NCBI RefSeq assembly: GCF_900114385.1
Contig: NZ_FOSW01000001.1
Span: 1 to 64,000, forward strand
Length of the DNA stretch: 64,000 bases
Reading direction: 5' to 3'
Source of the DNA: Geodermatophilus ruber
GTDB lineage: Bacteria > Actinomycetota > Actinomycetes > Mycobacteriales > Geodermatophilaceae
A model generated the notes under the pieces. It was not told the DNA's origin and did no database searches. It saw nothing but the letters and a program-made list of their open reading frames with translations. Position numbers and translations under genes: made by a program. Positions 19,024 through 31,258 of the stretch are shown here, piece after piece. The number at the start of each line of letters is the position of its first letter. Position 1 is the first letter of the stretch.

Positions 19024-20159
19024 CAGTCCGACCGGCCCCCCAGCACGAGGTCGACCCGCTGGAACTCCTTGAGGTCCCGGTAGCCGGTCTTGGCCATCGT
19101 GCGGCGCAGCGCCCCGAACAGGTTGGTCCGCCCGTCGGCGCTGTGCGCCTCGCCGAGCAGCACGTCGTGCAGCGACCCCACCGGGTCGACCGGCGCGGAG
19201 GTACCGCCGCGTGGCAGCCGCGGATGGGCGGCGACCGAGTCCCACCAGACGCCGCCGCCCGGCGCCTCGGCCGCCGCGCGCAGCGGCTCGCCCAGCTGCA
19301 CGGCGTCCGCCCCGCAGGCCAGCGCCCGCGCGATGGCGCCGCTGGTCTCGATCCGGCCGTTGGCGATGACGTGCACGTACCGGCCGCCGGTCTCGTCCAG
19401 GTAGTCGCGGCGAGCCGCGGCGGCGTCGGCGATGGCGCTGGCCAGCGGCACCCGGATGCCCATGACGGTGTCGGTGGTGGAGTAGCTGTCGGCGCCCACG
19501 CCCACGATCACGCCGGCCGCGCCGGTGCGCATCAGGTGCAGGGCGGTCTGGTAGTTCGCCGCCCCGCCCACGATGACCGGGACGTCGAGGTCGGCGATGA
19601 ACTCCTTGAGGTTGAGCGCGTCTCCGGAGGTGGTGACGTGCTCGGCGGAGACGATCGTGCCCTGGATGACCAGCAGGTCCACCCCGGCAGCCAGCACCGT
19701 GGGAGCCAGCTGCAGCGTGTGCTGCGGGGAGACCCGGACGGCGGTGGTGACGCCGGCCTCGCGGATCTCCTTGACCCGGGTGGTGACCAGGTCCGGCTTG
19801 ACCGGCTCGGCGTAGACCTCCTGCAGCAGCGCCACCGGCGGGGCGCCGTCCCCGGCCGCCTCCCGCAGTCGCCGGTAGACCGGCTCCGGGTCGTCGTAGC
19901 GGGTCCACAACCCCTCGGCGTTGAGGACGCCCAGGCCGCCGGCCTGGCCGACGGCGATCGCCGTCGCCGGGCTGACGACGGCGTCCGAGGGGCTGGTCAC
20001 CAACGGGAAGTCGAACCGGAAGGCGTCGATCTGCCAGGCGGTGGAGACGTCATCGACGTCCCGCGTGCGCCGCGAGGGGACGATGGAGACCTCGTCCAGG
20101 TCGTAGCCACGGCGGGCGGAGCGGTTCAGCCCGATGTCGACGGTGTCACGCATGTTCAT
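19023..20159 (-). CDS. guaB3: GuaB3 family IMP dehydrogenase-related protein
   Basis: A 378-residue TIM-barrel protein of the actinobacterial GuaB3 group (opening [32 protein letters not shown]). It lacks the CBS pair found in GuaB. IMPDH-like phosphate-binding segments such as [11 protein letters not shown] and [10 protein letters not shown] are present, but the usual GPGSICTTR catalytic-Cys loop of GuaB is not. The exact reaction in actinobacteria is unsettled. It lies between guaB (two-base gap) and guaA (one-base overlap), which supports a role in guanine nucleotide metabolism. Confidence 0.9.
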
Positions 20160-20161
20160 GG

Positions 20162-21748
<1,587 letters not shown>

Positions 21749-21782
21749 TCAGGGGCGGTGTGATCCCCGTCAGAGCACTACC

Positions 21783-22184
21783 GTGGCAGGCGTGAGTTCG
21801 TTCGATGACGGCCCCGACTTCGGGGGCACCGACCGGCCGGGTCCGCCGCCGCTGACCATGGAGGAGCGGGCCGGTGTGCTGGACGACCTCGCCGAGCTCG
21901 AGGTGTTCCGCACGCTGCTGGAGCCCAGCGGGATCAAGGGCATCGTCGTCGACTGCCCCGACTGCGACGAGGAACACCACGTCGACTGGGCGCTGATGCA
22001 GGCCAACCTGCGCCAGCTGCTCGAGGAGGGGCAGACCGGCCGGCACGAGCCGCCCTTCGACCCGGACCCCGACGACTACGTCAGCTGGGACTACGCCAGC
22101 GGCTACGCCGACGGCGTGGCGGCGATGGCCGAGCGCGAGGAGCCGGGCTCCGGCCGCAGCGGCAAGCACGCCCGCGACGACTGA
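21783..22184 (+). CDS. DUF5319 family protein
   Basis: A 133-residue acidic protein. The core LTMEERAGVLDDLAELEVFRTLL, then GIKGIVVDCPDCDEEHHVDWALM and DPDPDDYVSWDYASGYADG, fits the actinobacterial DUF5319 family. The C-x2-C next to HH suggests a metal site. It is divergent from guaB, the same placement as in mycobacteria. GTG 21783 or GTG 21792 could be the start. The function is unknown. Confidence 0.85.
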   Translation: MAGVSSFDDGPDFGGTDRPGPPPLTMEERAGVLDDLAELEVFRTLLEPSGIKGIVVDCPDCDEEHHVDWALMQANLRQLLEEGQTGRHEPPFDPDPDDYVSWDYASGYADGVAAMAEREEPGSGRSGKHARDD

Positions 22185-22187
22185 GCA

Positions 22188-22212
22188 CACCGCGGTCCTC
22201 CGGACCGCGGTG
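22188..22212 (+). terminator. Terminator of the DUF5319 gene
   Basis: An 11-pair stem (22188-22198 with 22202-22212) with a three-base loop, four bases after the stop. Confidence 0.7.
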
Positions 22213-22279
22213 CCACCGCGTCACCGTCACCGCTGAGCCTGCCCGGACCGCGGGGCGACTGTGGGAGTGCTGTGGGTGT

Positions 22280-22532
22280 TCAGCCCTCGGGCGGGCGGCC
22301 GGCGATCTGCCCGTTGCTCAGGCCGGTCGCCCGCAGGCCGAGCACCTCCCGCTCGCGGTCGGTGAGCCCGGGGAACGCGCCGAGCGCGTCACCGTCGGGG
22401 CTCAGGCGGGCCAGCGCACCACCGCCGACCCCGCGGCCGAGGATCGTCTCGCCGTCGGCCACGGCCTCCAGCGCGCGGATCTGGGCCCGGCTGGCGCCCC
22501 TGACCAGGTAACCGCGGGTGGCGGTGCGACAT
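22280..22532 (-). pseudogene. Remnant of a LuxR/NarL response regulator
   Basis: The minus frame ending at 22280 reads TRGYLVRGASRAQIRALEAVADGE, then FPGLTDREREVLGLRATGLSNGQIAGR before a stop. This is the end of a receiver domain joined to the first helices of a LuxR HTH. The phosphorylation-site half, the start and the recognition helix are missing. It is therefore a decayed gene. No intact parent copy with this sequence is seen in the window. Confidence 0.75.
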
Positions 22533-22786
22533 CGTCCAGCTCCGCGTGACGGCAGTTGGCGGTCACTGGTCACATGCGTGCCGGCCTCGGGCGACGCGAC
22601 GGGTGAACTCACACCATCTCCAGCCGTGAGCAGTGCGGAACCTTCCACAGCATCTGGCCACCGCGGTCCCGTTTCGGAATCATCACGCCGGCCTTCGGGA
22701 CAACCGGCGCACCGGTGCACAGGGAGAACGATGAACAGGACAGGATTCATGCGGTCGGCAGCGGTTGCCCGGCTGCCGCGGAGCGC

Positions 22787-23773
22787 GTGTTGAGCACGCC
22801 CGGCGGCTGGCCTCCGCCCGAGCAGCGCGGCCCTGGGTGGAACGCTCCACGCTGGGACGACCGGACGGCCAGCCAGGAGCCGCCGCCGGGTCTTGCGCTC
22901 ACCATCGTGATCACGGTCCTGTTCGGGCTGTTCGGCCTCATCCCCGCCGCGCTTGCGGCCAGCCGGGCACGGAAGACGGGCCACTCGGAGAACCGCTACT
23001 GGATCGCGTTCGGCGTCAGCCTCATCGGATCGGTGGCCCTGTACATCGTCGCCGTCTTGGGGGTGCTCTCCCTCTTCGTGACCACCGTCGGGAGCTCCGA
23101 CACCCCCAGCGCCTTCACCCCCGACTCCGTCCCCGCGCCCTCCACCGACTACATCCCCGCGCCGACCGCGACCAATGCCGACGGCACCGTGGCGTGCAAC
23201 TTCATCCCCGACACGTCGGGCAACGTCAACATCATCGACGTGGGCACCCCGCCGGACGCGGCGCGCACGCCCACCACCGGCACCTCCACGCTGTTGATGA
23301 GCACCGGGCAGGGCGACCTCACGCTCACCCTCGACCGGGCCACCGCGCCCTGCGCCGTGTCCAGCTTCACCTTCCTGGCTCAGCAGGGCTTCTTCGACGG
23401 CAGCCCATGCCACCGGGAGGTCAACCAGGAGACCTTCGGTGTGCTGCAGTGCGGCGACCCGTCGGGCACCGGGCAGGGCGGGCCGAGCTACAAGTACGGC
23501 CAGGAGGTCACCGCCTCCACGGCCTATCCGCGCGGCACGATCGCGATGGCGAACAGCGGCCAGGTGAACTCCACCGGCAGCCAGTTCTTCCTGTGCTTCA
23601 CCGACACGCAACTGCCCCCCGACTACACCGCCGTCGGCACCGTCGACGAGGCCGGGCTGGCCGTGCTGGACACGATCGCCGCAGCGGGCAACGACGGATC
23701 ATTCGAGCCCAGCCCCGGCGGCGGCGCACCCAACATCCCCGTGGTCATCACGGCGATGACCACACAAGACTGA
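22787..23773 (+). CDS. Membrane-anchored cyclophilin-type peptidyl-prolyl isomerase
   Basis: A 328-residue protein. The start is GTG 22787 or TTG 22790; a small upstream frame (22731-22793, MNRTGFMRSAAVARLPRSAC) with a GGGAGA site ends on a TGA overlapping the TTG and may couple initiation. Two transmembrane helices at about residues 35-90 are arranged as in DUF4190 proteins. A Thr/Pro linker follows, then a cyclophilin domain from about residue 130 with FTFLAQQGFFDGSPCHR, MANSGQVNSTGSQFF and FTDTQLPPDYTAVGTV. Proline isomerisation outside the membrane is the likely role. The hydrophobic anchor indicates an envelope protein. Confidence 0.88.
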   Translation: MLSTPGGWPPPEQRGPGWNAPRWDDRTASQEPPPGLALTIVITVLFGLFGLIPAALAASRARKTGHSENRYWIAFGVSLIGSVALYIVAVLGVLSLFVTTVGSSDTPSAFTPDSVPAPSTDYIPAPTATNADGTVACNFIPDTSGNVNIIDVGTPPDAARTPTTGTSTLLMSTGQGDLTLTLDRATAPCAVSSFTFLAQQGFFDGSPCHREVNQETFGVLQCGDPSGTGQGGPSYKYGQEVTASTAYPRGTIAMANSGQVNSTGSQFFLCFTDTQLPPDYTAVGTVDEAGLAVLDTIAAAGNDGSFEPSPGGGAPNIPVVITAMTTQD

Positions 23774-23820
23774 CCGACTTCGCCAGGAGGCGAAGTGACC
23801 CGTCCCGGCTGAGGGCACCT

Positions 23821-23850
23821 CCGCAGCCGGGTGACAGCAACCGGCTGCGG
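23821..23850 (+). terminator. Terminator after the cyclophilin gene
   Basis: A perfect 10-pair stem CCGCAGCCGG/CCGGCTGCGG with a 10-base loop, 47 bases after the stop. Confidence 0.65.
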
Positions 23851-23968
23851 CTCCTGGTGGCTGGCTGATCGGTGGAGTACGTGGCCAGATCGACCGGATG
23901 TCCCACCGAGGACGTTGGTGCTGACTAGAGCTGGGAAGTGCCAACTGAAGGTGGGAATCTCAACCGCG

Positions 23969-24730
23969 TCACTGCATCATGCCGCGACGGAAGCCGGTGG
24001 CCACCGCCTCGGCGCGGTCCTTGGCGCCCAGCTTGCGGAACAGCCGGCGGGCGTGGGTCTTGATGGTGTCCTCGGAGAGGTAGAGCTCCCGGCCGATCTG
24101 GGCGTTGCTCTTGCCCTGGCTCATGCCGGTGAGCACCTGCATCTCCCGCATCGACAGGCTGACCGGCGCGACCTCGCGCACGGTGGAGCGCACCGTCGTG
24201 GGCGTACTCCCCGCCAGCGGGGAGGCGCCGTTCCAGGACGAGAAGGAGCCCGGACCGCCGGATGACGCGCCGACCGAGGCCAGCGGGACCGGCTGGTGCG
24301 GGATCGCCGGCGCCGGACCCCGCCCGTCCACGCGCAGGCCCACCCGGGAGAGCCCCAGGCCCATCTCGAGGGCGGTGGCGTCCCAGCGCAGGTAGCCGCG
24401 GGCACCGACGGCGACCGCCGCGCGCACGGTCTCGGCGTCGTCGGGCGCGCCGAGGACGAGAACGGGCAGCCGCGGATGGGCCCGCAGCGCCTGGGTGGCG
24501 ACGGTGAGCCCGGAGTCGGTGGCCCGCTGGGTGCCGATCAGGAGGACGTCGGGCATCCGGGTGGCCAGCCGGGCCATGAGCGCCGCGGCCTCGCCGATGA
24601 CCTCCACCCGGCCGACGAAGGGCAGCGCCACGAGGCGGCCCGCGATGTCGTCCCGGACCCGGCGACGCTCGTCGTAGACCCACACGGTGGTGGCACCGTG
24701 GCCGGGAACGCGCATCCTGTCGTCGATCAC
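23969..24730 (-). CDS. BldM-like orphan LuxR-type response regulator
   Basis: A 253-residue regulator. GTG 24730 is chosen because GAGGAG lies five bases upstream. The C-terminal HTH (SMREMQVLTGMSQGKSNAQIGRELYLS...TIKTHARRLFRKLGAKDRAEAV) closely matches Streptomyces BldM. The receiver is degenerate: the acidic pocket is VYDERR and the usual phospho-acceptor Asp is Gly (DVLLIGTQ), so aspartate phosphorylation is not expected. A 50-residue Ser/Pro linker is longer than usual. It neighbours whiB3 and groEL1; bldM also lies near groES/groEL1 in Streptomyces. The orthology to BldM is an inference from sequence and context. Confidence 0.78.
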   Translation of the reverse strand: MIDDRMRVPGHGATTVWVYDERRRVRDDIAGRLVALPFVGRVEVIGEAAALMARLATRMPDVLLIGTQRATDSGLTVATQALRAHPRLPVLVLGAPDDAETVRAAVAVGARGYLRWDATALEMGLGLSRVGLRVDGRGPAPAIPHQPVPLASVGASSGGPGSFSSWNGASPLAGSTPTTVRSTVREVAPVSLSMREMQVLTGMSQGKSNAQIGRELYLSEDTIKTHARRLFRKLGAKDRAEAVATGFRRGMMQ

Positions 24731-25085
24731 GCCTGCTCCTCGCTCTCCCGGCCGCACCGCGCCTGCCGGGTCCCCACCGCCCGGGGATTCCCCCGGTCGG
24801 GTGTCGCTCGGGCGGGCGGGCCCCGTAAGGGGCCCCCGTCGCCGTCACCGTGGTCACACCGCGCACCCGACGGGTGACGGGGTGTCCCACGCCGGTGTTC
24901 GGCACGACCTGAGGCCACCTTGATCGACTGCGGCGGGTGGCGACAGCGGCTCTCACCCAGCAGGGGGAGGAGGGAGCCGGGAAAATGCGGGGTCGCTGTG
25001 TGTTTGATCCAGGGATCCCTCGGGCACCGGCCCCCTTGCAGCCGGACCGCCCCCTCCGGCTCGCACCGAGCCGAGGAGGACCGAC
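24731..25085. other. 355-base intergenic region between the bldM-like and whiB3 genes
   Basis: A divergent promoter region for two developmental-type regulators. I see one short hairpin (GGGCCCC-gtaa-GGGGCCC, 24818-24835) and no convincing ORF. No consensus promoter could be placed with confidence. Confidence 0.5.
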
Positions 25086-25385
25086 ATGGCCGACATTCGC
25101 CGACTCCCCACCCCCGTTGCGGAGGTCTGGGATTGGCAGCTGCACGGAGCCTGCCGTGGCGAGAGCACGACCCTGTTCTTCCACCCCGACGGAGAGCGCG
25201 GCCCCGCCCGGGCCCGGCGCCAGGCGGCGGCCAAGGCCGTCTGCGCCCGCTGCCCCGTCGTCGACGCCTGCCTCCAGCACGCGCTGGCCGTCCGCGAGCC
25301 CTACGGGGTGTGGGGCGGGATGAGCGAGGAGGAGCGGGCCCGGCTGATCGCCGCGGAGCCCGCAGCGGTCGCCGCGGGGGTCTGA
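25086..25385 (+). CDS. whiB3: WhiB-family iron-sulfur transcription factor, WhiB3-like
   Basis: A 99-residue protein with the four cluster-binding cysteines Cys23, Cys53, Cys56 and Cys62 (C...CxxC...C) and the GVWGG turn at 74-78. These proteins hold a 4Fe-4S cluster sensitive to NO and oxygen and bind the main sigma factor. VWDWQLHGACRG and FFHPDGERG match WhiB3. Synteny with groEL1 and guaB, as in M. tuberculosis, supports the assignment. The C-terminus is short and lacks the strongly basic tail of some WhiBs. Confidence 0.88.
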   Translation: MADIRRLPTPVAEVWDWQLHGACRGESTTLFFHPDGERGPARARRQAAAKAVCARCPVVDACLQHALAVREPYGVWGGMSEEERARLIAAEPAAVAAGV

Positions 25386-25405
25386 GCCTCCCCACACACG
25401 TACGA

Positions 25406-25440
25406 GAGGGCCCGGTCCAGACGATCTGGACCGGGCCCTC
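25406..25440 (+). terminator. Terminator of whiB3
   Basis: A perfect 16-pair stem with a CGA loop (25406-25421 with 25425-25440), 20 bases after the stop, followed by GTCGTTCG. Confidence 0.8.
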
Positions 25441-25458
25441 GTCGTTCGGTGCTGGAGC

Positions 25459-25517
25459 GGCCTCCTTCAGGGCCCCGCCGCGAGCCTGCGAGTGGTGGGG
25501 CCCTGAGGGAGGTCCTT
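25459..25517 (-). repeat. Dispersed hairpin repeat acting as groEL1 terminator
   Basis: Read on the minus strand it starts GAAGGACCTCC right after the groEL1 stop. It forms a long stem (GGACCTCCCTCAGGGCCCCACC against GGCGGGGCCCTGAAGGAGGCC) with the loop ACTCGCAGGCTCGC. The same loop and stem recur at 44475-44533, and the first half recurs at 12006-12030. Confidence 0.75.
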
Positions 25518-25519
25518 CG

Positions 25520-27262
<1,743 letters not shown>

Positions 27263-27279
27263 TCAGGATCGAGGAGAGG

Positions 27280-27588
27280 TCACTTCTCCACGACGGCGAG
27301 CAGGTCGCGCGCGGCGAGCACGAGGTAGTCCTCGCCGCCGTAGATGATCTCGGTGCCGCCGTACTTGGAGTAGATGACCACGTCGCCGACCTTGACGTCG
27401 AGCGGGATGCGGCTGCCCTTGTCGTCGATGCGGCCGGGGCCCACGGCGACGACCGTGCCCTCCGTCGGCTTCTCCTTGGCGGTGTCGGGGATGACCAGGC
27501 CGGAAGCGGTCGTGGTCTCGGCCTCGTTGGCCTGGACCACCACCCGGTCCTCCAGCGGCTTGATGTTGACCTTGGTAGCGGTCGTCAC
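27280..27588 (-). CDS. groES: Co-chaperonin GroES
   Basis: A 102-residue co-chaperonin that caps the GroEL ring. GTG 27588 has an AGGGGG site about 10 bases upstream. [28 protein letters not shown], with the mobile loop, and [17 protein letters not shown] are family features. It is preceded by a CIRCE operator at 27691-27717. The start of a divergent methyltransferase gene lies within 200 bases. Confidence 0.95.
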   Translation of the reverse strand: MTTATKVNIKPLEDRVVVQANEAETTTASGLVIPDTAKEKPTEGTVVAVGPGRIDDKGSRIPLDVKVGDVVIYSKYGGTEIIYGGEDYLVLAARDLLAVVEK

Positions 27589-27690
27589 GTCGGCGACGCC
27601 CCCTTCGGTGTCGGACGGCTGGTGAGTACTGACGTAGTGGCACGAGTACGGGCCTGCCGTCGCGGGGGTCAGGCACCTGCCCGTGTCGAT

Positions 27691-27717
27691 TTGGCACTCT
27701 ACCCACGAGAGTGCCAG
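27691..27717. promoter_or_regulatory. CIRCE operator (HrcA binding site)
   Basis: TTGGCACTC, nine bases, GAGTGCCAG: 8 of 9 positions pair, against the consensus TTAGCACTC-N9-GAGTGCTAA. It lies about 100 bases upstream of groES, so heat-shock repression by HrcA is expected. Confidence 0.92.
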
Positions 27718-27783
27718 CCACTCAATAGCGGTCCCCGACCGGGTGACAGCACAGCTCCTCACACCGTGCGCCAGGCTGGGGCG

Positions 27784-29016
27784 GTGCCGCCCGAGCCCTT
27801 CTCCGATGCTCTCGCCCAGCTCCGATGGCTGCGGACGGCGGAAGGGACGGCCGCCGCGGCCCGGGCCGGGGCCCTGCTCGCCGAGGGCGCCGACCTGCTC
27901 CCCGGCCTGGCGCGGCTGCGCGCCGAGGTGGGGCCGGGGCACGCCGGGCCGGCCTGGGAGCTGGCCCGGCTGCGGGCCCGGGCCCGGCCGGTCTTCGGCG
28001 CCGACGCCGACCGCCTGTTCCTCACCGCCGACTCCCTCGAGCAGGCCGGCCGGCCCGCGCTGGCCGCGCGGCGGGCGGCCCGGTTGCTGGCCGGCAGCAC
28101 CGGCTCGGTGGCCGACCTCGGCTGCGCGGCGGGCACCGACACGATCGCGCTGGCCCGGGGCGGGGCGCACGTGACGGCGGTGGACCGGGACCCGGTCGCC
28201 CGGGAGCTCACCGCGGCCAACGTCGCGGCGCTCGGGCTGGCCGACCGGGTCCGGGTGGTCGACGGCGACGCCGTCGAGCTGGTCGCCGCGGCCGCGGGCG
28301 GCACGGTGGCCGGCTGCGCCGCCGCGACCCTGGACCCCGCCCGCCGGGCGGGCGGGCGGCGGCAGCTCGACCCGGACCGCTGGTCCCCGCCCTGGTCGAC
28401 GGTCGCGACGCTGCTGGAGCGGGTCCCGACGACGGTGGTCAAGGTGGCCCCCGGGCTCGACCACGACCGGGTGCCGGCCGGGATCGAAGCCGAGTGGGTG
28501 TCGGTCGGCGGATCGATCGTCGAGGCGCTGCTGTGGGGCCGCGGCCGCGCGGAGACCTGGCGCCGGGCCACCCTGGTGCGGGACGGCGAGGTGCGGGAGC
28601 TGACCGCGGGCGCCGACCCGGGGCCGGCGCCGGTGGGGCCGGTCCGCGCCTGGCTGCACGAACCCGACCCGGCCGCGATCCGTTCCGGCCTGGTCTCCCT
28701 GGTCGCCGCCGACCTGGGCGCGACGCTGGTCGACCCGACGATCGCCTACCTCACCTCCGACTCGGCGTCGGACAGTCCGTGGGTGAGCTCCTACCGGGTC
28801 GACGAGGTGCTGCCCTTCAACCTCAAGAAGCTGAAGGCGCTGCTGCGGGTCCGCGGCGTCGGGCGGGTCACCGTGAAGAAGCGCGGCTCGGCGATCGAGC
28901 CCGAAACCCTCGCCCGGCAGCTGCGCGGCCCGGGCGGCGGGACGGCGACCGTCGTCGTCACCCGCGTCGCCGGCGCCCCCACCGCCCTGGTCTGCGGAGT
29001 GGATTCGTCCGCGTGA
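27784..29016 (+). CDS. Class I SAM-dependent methyltransferase with THUMP-like domain
   Basis: A 410-residue protein from GTG 27784 (an in-frame GTG 27766 is also possible). The central Rossmann fold has the SAM motif [15 protein letters not shown], then [10 protein letters not shown]. The C-terminal quarter contains [29 protein letters not shown], typical of the THUMP-like domain in actinobacterial proteins of this kind. It is probably an RNA or nucleotide modifier, but the target is unknown. It is convergent with tsaD, and the stop codon forms the loop of a 20-pair hairpin. Confidence 0.85.
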   Translation: MPPEPFSDALAQLRWLRTAEGTAAAARAGALLAEGADLLPGLARLRAEVGPGHAGPAWELARLRARARPVFGADADRLFLTADSLEQAGRPALAARRAARLLAGSTGSVADLGCAAGTDTIALARGGAHVTAVDRDPVARELTAANVAALGLADRVRVVDGDAVELVAAAAGGTVAGCAAATLDPARRAGGRRQLDPDRWSPPWSTVATLLERVPTTVVKVAPGLDHDRVPAGIEAEWVSVGGSIVEALLWGRGRAETWRRATLVRDGEVRELTAGADPGPAPVGPVRAWLHEPDPAAIRSGLVSLVAADLGATLVDPTIAYLTSDSASDSPWVSSYRVDEVLPFNLKKLKALLRVRGVGRVTVKKRGSAIEPETLARQLRGPGGGTATVVVTRVAGAPTALVCGVDSSA

Positions 29017-29036
29017 CGCGGACGAATCCACTCCGC
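28994..29036. terminator. 20-pair perfect hairpin with a stop codon as its loop
   Basis: 28994-29013 pairs perfectly with 29017-29036. The three loop bases TGA (29014-29016) are the stop of the methyltransferase gene, and the tsaD stop begins at 29037. One element thus closes two convergent genes. Confidence 0.8.
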
Positions 29037-30071
29037 TCAGCGGGTGACGACCTCGATCGGCAGCGAGCTGTCGGCGCCGATGTCCGGGGCGGACGGCGCG
29101 ACGCCGGCCTCGACCAGCCGCGAGCCCAGCGCGGCCACCATCGCACCGTTGTCGGTGCACAGCCGCGGGCTCGGCACGCGCAGCACGATGCCGGCGGCGG
29201 CGCAGCGCTCCTCGGCCAGGGCCCGCAGTCGCGAGTTGGCCGCCACGCCCCCGCCCAGCACCAGGTGGTCCACCCCGGCGTCCTTGCAGGCCCGCACCGC
29301 CTTGGCGGTCAGCACGTCGGCGACCGCCTCCTGGAACGAGGCCGCCACGTCGGCCACCGGCACCGGCTCGCCCGCCCGCTGCCGGGCCTCCACCCAGCGG
29401 GCGACGGCGGTCTTCAGCCCGGAGAAGGAGAAGTCGTAGGGGGCGTCGCGCGGGCCGGTCAGCCCGCGCGGGAAGTCGATCGCGTGCGGGTTCCCCGCGC
29501 GGGCCGCCTTGTCGATCGGCGGGCCGCCCGGGAAGGGCAGGCCGAGCACACGGGCCACCTTGTCGAAGGCCTCCCCCGCCGCGTCGTCGATGGTCCGGCC
29601 CAGCGACTGCACCTCCTGGGCCAGGTCGGGCACCAGCAGCAGCGAGCTGTGCCCGCCGGAGACCAGCAGCGCCATGGACGGCTCGGCCAGCCGGCCGTGC
29701 TGCAGCTCGTCGACGGCGACGTGCGCCGCCAGGTGATTCACCCCGTACAGCGGCTTGCCCAGCGCCAGCGCGTAGGCCTTGGCCGCGGCCAGCCCGACCA
29801 GCAGCGCCCCGGTCAGCCCCGGGCCGGCGGTCACCGCGATCGCGTCCACGTCGGAGGCCTCCACCCCGGCCTCGGCCAGTGCCCGGTGCACCGTGGGCAC
29901 CATCGCCTCCAGGTGCGCCCGGGAGGCGATCTCCGGGACCACCCCGCCGAAGCGCTCGTGCTCGGCCATCGACGTGGCCAGCGCGTCGGACAGCAGCGTC
30001 TGCCCGCGCACGAGGCCGACGCCGGTCTCGTCGCACGAGGTCTCGAACCCGAGCACGAGTGGCTCGCTCAC
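29037..30071 (-). CDS. tsaD: tRNA N6-threonylcarbamoyladenosine transferase subunit TsaD
   Basis: A 344-residue Kae1/TsaD enzyme that transfers threonylcarbamoyl to A37 of ANN-decoding tRNAs, with TsaB and TsaE. Visible are [14 protein letters not shown] at the N-terminus, the metal ligands in VNHLAAHV (HxxxH), [11 protein letters not shown] and [13 protein letters not shown] 30071 overlaps the rimI stop (GTGA). It is the last gene of tsaB-rimI-tsaD, the mycobacterial order. Confidence 0.96.
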   Translation of the reverse strand: MSEPLVLGFETSCDETGVGLVRGQTLLSDALATSMAEHERFGGVVPEIASRAHLEAMVPTVHRALAEAGVEASDVDAIAVTAGPGLTGALLVGLAAAKAYALALGKPLYGVNHLAAHVAVDELQHGRLAEPSMALLVSGGHSSLLLVPDLAQEVQSLGRTIDDAAGEAFDKVARVLGLPFPGGPPIDKAARAGNPHAIDFPRGLTGPRDAPYDFSFSGLKTAVARWVEARQRAGEPVPVADVAASFQEAVADVLTAKAVRACKDAGVDHLVLGGGVAANSRLRALAEERCAAAGIVLRVPSPRLCTDNGAMVAALGSRLVEAGVAPSAPDIGADSSLPIEVVTR

Positions 30072-30520
30072 GACTTCTCCCGTTTCATCACGACGGCATC
30101 GGTGCCGCTGGGCTGGTAGTAGCGCGGCCGGCGGCCGACCTCGGTGAATCCGCGCCGCCGGTAGAGGCCCTGGGCGACCTCGTTGTCGGCGCGGACCTCC
30201 AGCAGCACCACCGGGCTGCGCCGGTCGGCCTCGGCCAGCAGGGCATCGAGCAGCAGGGCGCCGATGCCCTCCCGCTGCCGGGCGGCGGACACCCCGATCG
30301 TGGCCACGTGCGCCTCGTCGTCGTAGGCGATCAGGCCCGCGTAGCCCACGACCCGGTCCTCGTCCTCGTCCTCGGCGACCAGGTAGTACCGGGTGTCGGT
30401 GCGGGCGAGCTCGTCGCGGTACATCGCCGCCGTCCAGGTGTCCGGCGCGAAGAGCTCCTCCTCCAGCACCAGCACGGCCTCGAGGTCGCCCGGCCGCATC
30501 GGCCGCAGCCGGGCGCTCAC
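30068..30520 (-). CDS. rimI: Ribosomal protein S18-alanine N-acetyltransferase RimI
   Basis: A 150-residue GNAT acetyltransferase. The acetyl-CoA site is in [23 protein letters not shown], with [29 protein letters not shown] typical of RimI. GTG 30520 overlaps the tsaB stop (GTGA), and its own stop overlaps tsaD. The coupling to tsa genes is a conserved actinobacterial arrangement. Confidence 0.92.
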   Translation of the reverse strand: MSARLRPMRPGDLEAVLVLEEELFAPDTWTAAMYRDELARTDTRYYLVAEDEDEDRVVGYAGLIAYDDEAHVATIGVSAARQREGIGALLLDALLAEADRRSPVVLLEVRADNEVAQGLYRRRGFTEVGRRPRYYQPSGTDAVVMKREKS

Positions 30521-31170
30521 GCGGTGGTCACCGGCTTGTACGACGTCGGCGGGACGGCGTCGGGACGGCGGAGGTACAGCGGCACCGGCGTCGGGCGGGT
30601 GCTGGCCGACAGCCCAGCCGGGTCGGCCAGCTGCGCCGCGGCCGCCCGGAGCAGCCCCGCCGTCGTCACCTCGGCCGGCGTCACCGGCACCCCGAGCCGG
30701 TCGGCGAACCGGGCGTCGCCCACCACCGGGCCGGCCGGGGCGAGCTCCTCCGGGAGGCTCACCCCCGGGCCGTCGGCGCGCGTGCCGTCGGCGGCGTAGG
30801 TGGCCCAGTAGACCTCCTTGCGTCGCGCGTCGGTCACCACCGTGCGGGCGCCGGACCCGATCGCGTCGAGCGAGCAGACGCCGACCACCGGCCGGTCCCG
30901 GGCATCGGCCAGCGCGGCCGCGGTGACGACGCCGACCCGCAGGCCGGTGAACGGCCCGGGCCCGAGGCCGGTCACGACGGCGTCGAGGTCGGCCATCGAC
31001 AGCCCCGCGTCCGCGAGCACCTCGGTGACGGCGACGGTGAGCAGCTCGGCGTGCCGGTTCCCCGAGGGGACGGCGCGCTCGGCCAGCACCTCCGCGGCGC
31101 CATCGGGCGACCAGCGCGCCAGACCGGCGACGAGCGTCGACGTGGCGGTGTCGAGAGCGAGGACGAGCAC
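30517..31170 (-). CDS. tsaB: tRNA t6A modification protein TsaB
   Basis: A 217-residue inactive TsaD paralogue that partners TsaD. GTG 31170 directly precedes [17 protein letters not shown], the conserved start. [20 protein letters not shown] is the family signature. In mycobacteria tsaE lies immediately upstream; here a hydrolase on the opposite strand separates the two. Confidence 0.93.
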   Translation of the reverse strand: MLVLALDTATSTLVAGLARWSPDGAAEVLAERAVPSGNRHAELLTVAVTEVLADAGLSMADLDAVVTGLGPGPFTGLRVGVVTAAALADARDRPVVGVCSLDAIGSGARTVVTDARRKEVYWATYAADGTRADGPGVSLPEELAPAGPVVGDARFADRLGVPVTPAEVTTAGLLRAAAAQLADPAGLSASTRPTPVPLYLRRPDAVPPTSYKPVTTA

Positions 31171-31258
31171 GACCGCCCAGCGTAGTTGCGTCCACGGGAC
31201 GGCGCCCGCGTCGGGCATGATCCCCTGGCGCACCCGCCCCGACGGAGAGGATCACTCC

